Source: Alkalihalobacillus bogoriensis ATCC BAA-922
GTDB lineage: Bacteria; Bacillota; Bacilli; Bacillales; Bacillaceae_F
DNA: 36,506 nt
Assembly: GCF_000621445.1 (NCBI RefSeq)
Contig: NZ_KK211281.1
Span: 1 to 36,506 of the forward strand
Direction of reading: 5' to 3'
Part shown: piece by piece, positions 29,340-36,506 of the stretch
How positions within the stretch are numbered: position 1 is the stretch's first letter
Layout: every line of letters starts with the position of its first letter
Position numbers and translations under genes: made by a program
The notes under the pieces: generated by a model
Seen by the model: only the letters and a program-made list of their open reading frames with translations
Databases searched by the model: none
Told to the model about the DNA's origin: nothing

Positions 29340-29368
29340 GCTGTCGATAAAGCATCGGCAGCTTTTTA
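29340..29368 (+). terminator. Terminator of rpsF-ssb-rpsR
   Basis: GCTGTCGAT-AAAGC-ATCGGCAGC is a 9-bp stem with one G.T pair, followed by TTTTT. Its stem core is nearly the same as that of the jag terminator at 13561. Confidence 0.9.
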
Positions 29369-29518
29369 TTTTTCCAGAGATTTGGTAAAAGAACAAAAGA
29401 TCCTTTATTTCATGAAAAAGGGACGTTCCTTTAATTTTTCCTTAAAGTACGCTAAAATAGATAAGTAAAAAATGATACATACTAATAAAAATAGTCATCA
29501 TCATAGAGAGGTGAAGGC

Positions 29519-30463
29519 GTGAAAAAAACACAAACATTAACTGAAGGAGCGATTCTTGCTGCTTTAATCATACTGTTGTTATTACTAGGTTTATTTGTTC
29601 CTTTTATCGGAGTTATTGTGTTATGGTTTGTTCCCATTCCATATGCGATTTATGTGTTGCGACGAGGGGTAAAGGCAGGTATTCTTTTAGGGGTTGTGAC
29701 ATTACTGCTTTCGATCATGATTTTTAGTTTAATGGGAATTCCAACTGTCTTGTTATTTGCCAGTCTTGGTATTGTTATTGGTGCTTTATATAAAAACAAA
29801 AAAAGTCCCTTTATCGTCTTGTTAGGTGGAAGCTTAGCGACGATAGCCACTTTGTTATTAGGTTTTATCATAAGTATTGCCTTTCTAGATGTCCATCTAG
29901 GGCAAGCATTTGAAGAAGCAACACAACAATCGATTGGTATGGTCGAACAAATCTCACAATTAACTGGGCAAGAATTAACAGACCAACAATTAACACAAAT
30001 TAATGAATCAGTTGAATTACTTCAATACTTGATTACGACTGCTATAATTGGAACGGGTGTCGTTATGGCATTTATTGTACAATTTTTAACGATTGCGATC
30101 GGAAAACGAATGAGGTTACAAGTTGAATCTTTTCCCCCTTTCCGAAAGTGGCAGTTTCCAAAAGTATTTGTGTGGTATTACTTAATTGTCCTTTTATTAG
30201 GGTTAGTTGACTTTGAACGTGGTTCAACAATGTTTCTTATAGTGACAAATTTAATGATTATCCTTTCATGGGTTATGACCATACAAGGCTTCTCGTTCCT
30301 CTATTATTATTGTCACACGAAAAAATATAAGATGTTTATTCCGAATATTATCCTTATATTAGGATTTATTTTGCCACCATTACTTTATCTTGTTCGGATA
30401 TTAGGTATAATTGATTTAGGTTTTGATTTAAGGAAAAAAATCTCAAATGAAAAAGAAACATAA
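29519..30463 (+). CDS. yybS: YybS family membrane protein (DUF2232)
   Basis: A 314-residue membrane protein with about eight hydrophobic segments. The N-terminal LTEGAILAALIILLLLLGLFVPFIGVIV is followed by a polytopic domain, a polar loop rich in Gln/Glu (about 140-165), and a further set of helices ending in LVRILGIIDLGFDLRKK. DUF2232/YybS family; its place before gdpP matches B. subtilis yybS-yybT. Function is not established, though S-component-like transport has been proposed. The start is GTG after GAGAGGTGA. Confidence 0.88.
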   Translation: MKKTQTLTEGAILAALIILLLLLGLFVPFIGVIVLWFVPIPYAIYVLRRGVKAGILLGVVTLLLSIMIFSLMGIPTVLLFASLGIVIGALYKNKKSPFIVLLGGSLATIATLLLGFIISIAFLDVHLGQAFEEATQQSIGMVEQISQLTGQELTDQQLTQINESVELLQYLITTAIIGTGVVMAFIVQFLTIAIGKRMRLQVESFPPFRKWQFPKVFVWYYLIVLLLGLVDFERGSTMFLIVTNLMIILSWVMTIQGFSFLYYYCHTKKYKMFIPNIILILGFILPPLLYLVRILGIIDLGFDLRKKISNEKET

Positions 30464-30531
30464 AATTTGTCAATAAGGTTCGGTAACAGGCATAGTGTCC
30501 GACCTAATTAAACAAAGTAGGAGTTGACAAT

Positions 30532-32496
30532 ATGCCAAAGTTCTTGTTGAAACGGTGGCATGGGTATCACGTTGTTTCCTTATTTACCATTGCGATTATT
30601 TTTATAGGGATCTTAACGTTATATCGATGGGAATTCGGACTAGTCGGATTTTTCTTGTTAGGTGTATTGGCTATTTATACAGTCCAAGCTAAAATATCAT
30701 TTGAATCTGATTTAGAAGAATACATCTCGACATTATCGTATCGTGTGAATAAAGCAGGAGAAGAAGCAGTTACACAAATGCCAGTCGGAATCCTGCTTTA
30801 TAACTCTGATTATTCGATTCAATGGGTGAACCCTTATATGAACGATTTACTATCAGAAGTATTTATGGGGAAAACATTGATGCAATTGTCAGAGGATATC
30901 GTCCCAGCCCTTGAAAGTGGAAAAGATGGTGTGCTGATAGAGTTATATGCACGATATTATCATTTAGAAATTAAGCGGGATGAACGATTACTTTATTTTT
31001 TCGATGTAACAGAAAGAGAAGAAACAAAAGAATTATATAAAGAAGAACAGACGGTAATTGCTCTTATATTTTTAGATAATTATGATGAAGTCACACAAGG
31101 AATGGACGATCAAGTATTAAGCAAGTTGATAAGCCAAGTAACATCATCTTTAAATAAATGGGCAAATGATTATGATATTTTCATTCGCCGCATGGCATCT
31201 GATCGCTTTGTCGCTGTCTTAAATTATAAATCATTAGCTGAAGTAGAAAAAAACCGTTTTGAAATATTAGATGAAGTAAGAGAAGCGACAGGAAAAGAAA
31301 GAATTCCCATTACATTAAGTATCGGAGTTGGATTTGGAGAAGCATCAATTCGAGAAATTGGTACTTTGGCACAATCAAGCTTAGATTTGGCCCTTGGACG
31401 TGGTGGTGATCAAGTGGCCATTAAAGAGAAAAATGGGAAAGTTCGTTTTTACGGTGGAAAGTCAAATGCCGTTGAAAAAAGAACTCGAGTAAGAGCGAGA
31501 GTGATTTCACATGCGTTACGTGATTTCGTTGTAGAAAGTGATAATGTCGTAGTTATGGGGCATAAGCATCCGGATATGGATGCAATTGGTGCAGCCATTG
31601 GTGTATTAAAAATTGCTGAAGTCAACGGGAAAGATGGCTATGTTGTGTTAGACCGTGAAGATATCCACTCCGATGTTCAAAAATTAATGGAAGAAATTGA
31701 ACAACATGATCATTTATGGTCGCAGTTTATTACTCCATCTGAAGCATTAGACTTGGTGAGTGAGCGTACACTGCTCATCGTTGTCGATACCCATCGTCCG
31801 TCCTTAGTGATTGAAGAAAAACTACTTCATAAAGTTGATCGTGTTGTTGTACTTGATCATCACCGTCGCGGAGAAGAATTTATCGCTGATCCTGTTCTTG
31901 TTTATATGGAGCCGTATGCTTCTTCAACAGCGGAACTCGTCACGGAACTATTAGAATATCAACCGAAAAAATTAAAGATGGATATTCTAGAAGCAACTGC
32001 ACTATTAGCTGGAATAATTGTTGATACGAAAAGTTTTGCGATTCGTACAGGTTCAAGAACGTTTGATGCAGCCTCCTTTTTACGTCGAAACGGGGCGGAT
32101 ACAACACTCGTTCAACGATTATTAAAGGAAGACTTAAATCAGTATATTCAGCGGGCACAACTTGTGGAAAGTGCATCGATTTCTGATAAAGGGATTGCTA
32201 TTGCTAAAGGAAAAGATGACGAGTTTTATAATCAAGTTTTAATCGCTCAAGCAGCAGATACATTATTAACGATGGATGGAGTTGTTGCCTCGTTTGTCAT
32301 TTCAAAAAGACAAGATGGACTAACGAGCATTAGTGCACGTTCATTAGGAGATGTAAACGTACAAGTCATCATGGAACAGCTTAATGGTGGGGGACATTTA
32401 ACAAATGCCGCAGCTCAATTCGAAGAGTATACTATTGAAGAAGCTGCACATCAGCTGACAGTGGTACTTGATGATTATTTTAAAGGGGGAAGTTAA
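30532..32496 (+). CDS. gdpP: Cyclic-di-AMP phosphodiesterase GdpP (YybT)
   Basis: A 654-residue membrane-bound enzyme that hydrolyses c-di-AMP to pApA and so influences potassium and cell-wall homeostasis. Order: two membrane segments (about 12-31 and 35-52), a PAS-like domain (about 80-160), a degenerate GGDEF domain in which the signature is reduced to ASDRF (222-226), then DHH with [11 protein letters not shown] (343-353), DTHRP (419-423) and DHHRRG (442-447), and DHHA1 with [11 protein letters not shown] near the C-terminus. All DHH metal ligands look intact. It is 1 nt upstream of rplI, so the two are co-translated or tightly coupled. Confidence 0.97.
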   Translation: MPKFLLKRWHGYHVVSLFTIAIIFIGILTLYRWEFGLVGFFLLGVLAIYTVQAKISFESDLEEYISTLSYRVNKAGEEAVTQMPVGILLYNSDYSIQWVNPYMNDLLSEVFMGKTLMQLSEDIVPALESGKDGVLIELYARYYHLEIKRDERLLYFFDVTEREETKELYKEEQTVIALIFLDNYDEVTQGMDDQVLSKLISQVTSSLNKWANDYDIFIRRMASDRFVAVLNYKSLAEVEKNRFEILDEVREATGKERIPITLSIGVGFGEASIREIGTLAQSSLDLALGRGGDQVAIKEKNGKVRFYGGKSNAVEKRTRVRARVISHALRDFVVESDNVVVMGHKHPDMDAIGAAIGVLKIAEVNGKDGYVVLDREDIHSDVQKLMEEIEQHDHLWSQFITPSEALDLVSERTLLIVVDTHRPSLVIEEKLLHKVDRVVVLDHHRRGEEFIADPVLVYMEPYASSTAELVTELLEYQPKKLKMDILEATALLAGIIVDTKSFAIRTGSRTFDAASFLRRNGADTTLVQRLLKEDLNQYIQRAQLVESASISDKGIAIAKGKDDEFYNQVLIAQAADTLLTMDGVVASFVISKRQDGLTSISARSLGDVNVQVIMEQLNGGGHLTNAAAQFEEYTIEEAAHQLTVVLDDYFKGGS

Positions 32497-32497
32497 G

Positions 32498-32944
32498 ATG
32501 AGAGTCATTTTTTTAGAAGATGTGAAAGGCAAAGGAAAAAAAGGTGAAGTGAAAAACGTAGCAGAAGGATATGCGAGAAATTATCTTTTACCTAATAATT
32601 TGGCAGTTGAAGCATCCACAGGCAATGTAAAAAACCTTGAAGCACAAAAGAAAAGTGAACAAAAAAAAGCCGACGAGGAATTAAAGAAAGCACAAAAGTA
32701 CAAAGAAGATCTCGAAAGTATTACAGTGGAAATTAAAGCAAAAGCAGGCGAAGGTGGAAGACTATTTGGTGCAGTTTCCACGAAACAAATCGCTGAAACA
32801 TTAGCGAAAATGAAAAAGAAAGTAGACAAACGAAAAATATTATTAGATGAGCCAATTCGAGCATTAGGCTATACAAATGTCCCAATTAAAATCCACCCTG
32901 AAGTAGTAGCAACAGTGAAGGTTCATATTGTAGAAGAAAAATAA
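32498..32944 (+). CDS. rplI: 50S ribosomal protein L9
   Basis: A 148-residue L9. The N-terminal domain [21 protein letters not shown]...GYARNYLLP is joined by a long helix (about 45-80, charged) to the C-terminal rRNA-binding domain. The ATG at 32498 follows AAAGGGGGAAG, which lies in the final codons of gdpP. A strong terminator follows. Confidence 0.97.
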   Translation: MRVIFLEDVKGKGKKGEVKNVAEGYARNYLLPNNLAVEASTGNVKNLEAQKKSEQKKADEELKKAQKYKEDLESITVEIKAKAGEGGRLFGAVSTKQIAETLAKMKKKVDKRKILLDEPIRALGYTNVPIKIHPEVVATVKVHIVEEK

Positions 32945-32958
32945 TGGCAAACAAACAT

Positions 32959-32993
32959 ACCTTGAGAGGAGCAAAACTCCTTTCAAGGTTTTT
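32959..32993 (+). terminator. Terminator of yybS-gdpP-rplI
   Basis: ACCTTGAGAGGAG-CAAAA-CTCCTTTCAAGGT is a 13-bp stem with one G.T pair, followed by a T-run. Confidence 0.92.
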
Positions 32994-33042
32994 AAAAATG
33001 TAAAGTTTGGATACAGAGGGGAAACAAACCGAAGGATGAACA

Positions 33043-33070
33043 TTGAAAAACGTGTTACTCTTGATAGAGT
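33043..33070 (+). promoter_or_regulatory. Possible dnaB promoter
   Basis: TTGAAA (33043-33048), a 16-nt spacer and TAGAGT (33065-33070), just upstream of the helicase gene. Confidence 0.4.
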
Positions 33071-33096
33071 AGAAAAGGAAGAAAGGGGAACGCACT

Positions 33097-34461
33097 GTGA
33101 GTGAATTGTTTGCTGATCGCACACCACCGCAAAATATTGAAGCAGAACAAGCTGTGTTAGGAGCTGTTTTTTTAGAAGAACATGCCTTAATCACAGCGAC
33201 AGAACGGCTTTTACCCGATGATTTCTATCGTGCTGCACATCAACGGTTATATGAAGTCATGTTAGACTTAGCACAAAAAGGCGAACCTGTTGATTTAATT
33301 ACAGTCACTTCAGAATTGCAAGACCGTAAATGGTTAGATGATGTTGGTGGAGTTTCATATTTAACAGATTTAGCAAACGCCGTGCCAACTGCCGCTAATA
33401 TTGACTATTACTGTCAAATTGTTGAAGAGAAATCCGTTCTTCGCCGTTTAATTCGAGTCGCTACAAATATAGCAGCTGATGGGTATACGAGTGAAGATGA
33501 AGTAGATGCGATTTTAAATGATGCAGAAAAGACGATTCTTGACGTTGCCCAACGAAAAAATACAAGTGCTTTTATTTCGATAAAAGATGTGTTAGTTGAA
33601 GCGTATGACCGGATTGAAATGCTCCAAAATCAAACGGGAGATATTACTGGAATTGAAACAGGGTTCTCAGAATTAGACCGAATGACAGCAGGATTTCAAC
33701 GAAATGATTTAATCATTGTCGCGGCCCGTCCTTCTGTTGGTAAAACAGCATTTGCGTTGAACATCGCCCAAAATGTGGCGACAAAGACAAGTGAAAATGT
33801 CGCTATTTTCTCGCTTGAGATGTCAGCCGGACAACTTGTACAACGTATGCTTTGTGCAGAGGGCAATATTGATGCACAACGAATGAGAACAGGACAACTA
33901 ATACCAGAGGACTGGCAGAAGCTTACGATGGCGATGGGGAGTTTATCAAGAGCAGGAATCTATATTGATGATACTCCTGGTGTTAAAGTAAACGACATCC
34001 GTGCAAAATGTCGTCGTTTAAAGCAGGAAAAAGGACTTGGGATGATTTTAATCGATTATTTGCAATTAATTCAGGGAAATGGTCGAGGGGGAGAGAATCG
34101 CCAACAGGAAGTGTCTGAAATATCAAGGACATTAAAAGCGATTGCGAGGGAATTAGAAGTTCCCGTTATTGCTCTTTCCCAGCTTTCACGTGGTGTTGAA
34201 TCAAGACAAGATAAGAGACCGATGATGAGTGATATTCGTGAATCGGGGAGTATTGAGCAGGATGCTGATATTGTCGCGTTTTTATATCGTGATGATTATT
34301 ATGATAAAGAAACAGAAAATCAAAACATCATTGAAATTATTATAGCAAAGCAGCGTAATGGTCCTGTTGGAACGGTAGAGCTTGCTTTTGTAAAAGAATA
34401 TAATAAATTCGTAAATTTAGATCGTCGACATGCCGAAAGTGATATGCCTCCTGGTGCATAA
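33097..34461 (+). CDS. dnaB: Replicative DNA helicase (DnaB family; B. subtilis DnaC)
   Basis: A 454-residue hexameric 5'-3' helicase. The N-terminal primase-interacting domain (1-110) contains PPQNIEAEQAVLGAVFL. The RecA-like motor has Walker A ARPSVGKTAF (210-219) and Walker B MILIDYLQLI (316-325), plus conserved LSQLSRGVESR and SDIRESGSIEQDADI. The start is GTG after AAAGGGG. In B. subtilis the orthologue is called dnaC, whereas dnaB there names a loader protein, so care is needed with the symbol. Confidence 0.97.
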   Translation: MSELFADRTPPQNIEAEQAVLGAVFLEEHALITATERLLPDDFYRAAHQRLYEVMLDLAQKGEPVDLITVTSELQDRKWLDDVGGVSYLTDLANAVPTAANIDYYCQIVEEKSVLRRLIRVATNIAADGYTSEDEVDAILNDAEKTILDVAQRKNTSAFISIKDVLVEAYDRIEMLQNQTGDITGIETGFSELDRMTAGFQRNDLIIVAARPSVGKTAFALNIAQNVATKTSENVAIFSLEMSAGQLVQRMLCAEGNIDAQRMRTGQLIPEDWQKLTMAMGSLSRAGIYIDDTPGVKVNDIRAKCRRLKQEKGLGMILIDYLQLIQGNGRGGENRQQEVSEISRTLKAIARELEVPVIALSQLSRGVESRQDKRPMMSDIRESGSIEQDADIVAFLYRDDYYDKETENQNIIEIIIAKQRNGPVGTVELAFVKEYNKFVNLDRRHAESDMPPGA

Positions 34462-34488
34462 TGAGTAAGTGTTAATAGGGTTTAGTTG

Positions 34489-34520
34489 AAAAAGTTTTCC
34501 TCATGAGAGGAGGGCTTTTT
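34489..34520 (+). terminator. dnaB terminator
   Basis: AAAAAGTTTTCCTC-ATGA-GAGGAGGGCTTTTT is a 14-pair stem with three G.T pairs, and the 3' arm itself ends in a T-run. Confidence 0.88.
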
Positions 34521-34526
34521 CTTGTC

Positions 34527-34571
34527 TTATACGAACAAATTAAAAACAGAATGTGTTAAATGTTCGTGTTT
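34527..34571. promoter_or_regulatory. PurBox pair (PurR operator) upstream of purA
   Basis: Two inverted CGAAC elements in AT-rich flanks, TTATACGAACAAA (34527-34539) and, on the other strand, AACACGAACATTT (34559-34571), each resemble the PurR PurBox AWWWCCGAACWWT. They sit directly upstream of the purA -35. PurR, which responds to PRPP, represses purA in B. subtilis. Confidence 0.65.
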
Positions 34572-34573
34572 TA

Positions 34574-35965
<1,392 letters not shown>

Positions 35966-35970
35966 TATTG

Positions 35971-36000
35971 AAAAGGCCGTTGCTTCAACGGCTTTTTTTG
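35971..36000 (+). terminator. purA terminator
   Basis: GCCGTTG-CTT-CAACGGC is a 7-bp GC-rich stem followed by a T7 run, 5 nt after the purA stop. Confidence 0.92.
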
Positions 36001-36045
36001 TTTTTTGGGAAGTTATGTGTGGGTTTTGGGGAGGGTCGTAAAATT

Positions 36046-36232
36046 CTAACGGACATCTGGTTCGCTATTGGTGCAATATAACCCGTTTTTTTCATGCTAT
36101 CGGACATCTGTTCCGTTAAAGCAGTAAAAAGCAAAAGTTTTACTGCGGTTTTGAGCAAATAGCGGAACAGATGTCCGATAAGAAAAGAATAAGGCGTGTT
36201 TTTCATTAGTTAACGGAACAGGTGTCCGATAC
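36046..36232. repeat. Inverted array of four CGGACATCTGTTCCG-type repeats
   Basis: Two forward copies (36047-36066, variant; 36098-36116) face two reverse copies (36163-36180; 36211-36230). The inner pair forms a perfect 18-bp inverted repeat (36098-36115 with 36163-36180). Between them GCAGTAAAA and TTTTACTGC (36121-36129 with 36138-36146) form a second hairpin. Copies on each side are about 50 nt apart. No credible open reading frame is present. The 465 bases from purA to the tRNA hold only the terminator, this array and a promoter. Confidence 0.85.
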
Positions 36233-36351
36233 GCCATACTAAACTCATCACAGATCGTCCATTGGGCTCTAGTTTACTCACTTCGACTTGAGGTCTCAAA
36301 GAGTCTTATAAAAAACTCTTCAAAAACAGTTTTATTTTTTTCAAAAAGGAC

Positions 36352-36380
36352 TTGCATTTCGAAATCACACATGATATTAT
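36352..36380 (+). promoter_or_regulatory. Promoter of the tRNA gene
   Basis: TTGCAT (36352-36357), a 17-nt spacer and TATTAT followed by AAA (36375-36380), about 50 nt before the tRNA start. It is a good SigA promoter for a stable RNA operon. Confidence 0.65.
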
Positions 36381-36429
36381 AAATTTTGTCGTCAAGAGAC
36401 ACAACATTTAGTAAGCTTCATCAAAGCAA

Positions 36430-36453
36430 GAGCCATTAGCTCAGTTGGTAGAG
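36430..36453 (+). tRNA. tRNA-Lys 5' fragment (broken or mis-joined)
   Basis: GAGCCATTAGCTCAGTTGGTAGAG matches the acceptor 5' arm, D stem and D loop of Bacillus tRNA-Lys. From 36454 on the sequence bears no resemblance to an anticodon arm, T arm (no GGTTCGA) or the expected ATGGCTC 3' acceptor strand, although the remaining 53 bases would almost complete a tRNA. Either an element is inserted in the gene or the assembly changes path here. The Lys identity is inferred from the 5' half only. Confidence 0.6.
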
Positions 36454-36506
36454 ACGAGCAAAGCAACTTTGAAAAAGCGACGAGTTGTCTCGACGCATAG
36501 TCTACT

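Noticed and set aside
35985-36206. 73-residue minus-strand open reading frame downstream of purA
   Set aside because: It spans the purA terminator and the inverted repeat array; its residues reflect the repeats and no ribosome binding site is seen.
36046-36232. Possible CRISPR array
   Set aside because: There are only four imperfect copies, two in each orientation. CRISPR repeats are direct, more numerous and evenly spaced, and no cas genes are present.
36430-36506. Group I intron inside the tRNA gene
   Set aside because: Bacterial tRNA introns interrupt the anticodon loop. Here the break comes before the anticodon stem, and the visible tail shows no intron core elements.

Overview
The window is the replication-origin region of an endospore-forming, low-GC Gram-positive bacterium of the Bacillaceae. 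The evidence is the gene order (gyrA-gyrB-remB-recF-yaaA-dnaN-dnaA | oriC | rpmH-rnpA-yidC(spoIIIJ)-jag ... mnmE-mnmG-rsmG-noc-soj-spo0J-yyaC ... ychF-rpsF-ssb-rpsR-yybS-gdpP-rplI-dnaB-purA), the sporulation-linked genes (spoIIIJ, noc, soj/spo0J, yyaC), strong AGGAGG-type ribosome binding sites and AT-rich spacers. The 16S 5' end looks to me like the alkaliphilic Bacillus/Alkalihalobacillus group, but that is an impression from memory, not a search result.

Layout. Positions 1-527 hold the 5' end of a 16S rRNA gene on the minus strand, with its boxA leader and one consensus promoter. Next, also on the minus strand, are an HD-GYP-type protein with an altered HD dyad, then gyrA, gyrB, remB, recF, yaaA, dnaN and dnaA (to 10903). 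The origin is bipartite. DnaA boxes lie upstream of dnaA (11096-11327), and a second cluster lies between dnaA and dnaN with a textbook unwinding module (AT-rich tract, six DnaA-trios, DnaA boxes; 9405-9551). From 11503 on, almost all genes run on the plus strand, so transcription diverges from oriC and is co-directional with replication on both arms.

The right arm carries ribosome/RNase P and membrane-insertion genes, an inserted six-TM chemoreceptor without HAMP, a third group of DnaA boxes in front of mnmE, the tRNA-modification/rRNA-methylation operon, and the segregation cassette noc-soj-spo0J with two perfect parS sites. After spo0J come a class V aminotransferase (cysteine-desulfurase-like), a DUF554 membrane protein, yyaC (the only minus-strand gene of this arm), a YkvI-type transporter-like protein, yyzM and ychF. 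The rpsF-ssb-rpsR operon, yybS-gdpP-rplI, dnaB helicase and purA (with a PurBox pair) follow.

The last 540 bases contain the purA terminator, an inverted array of four copies of a short CGGACATCTGTTCCG-type repeat, a consensus promoter, and the first 24 bases of a tRNA-Lys gene that then loses all match to tRNA. Both window ends therefore fall in multicopy RNA genes, as expected for a draft-assembly contig.

I found no clearly new multi-gene system. Most of the window is conserved core. The points most worth checking are the disrupted tRNA, the palindromic repeat array, a dispersed-repeat pair (after dnaN and after DUF554), the DnaA-box group that overlaps a terminator before mnmE, the 21-bp dyad in the dnaA leader, and the HD-GYP protein with a substituted metal ligand.
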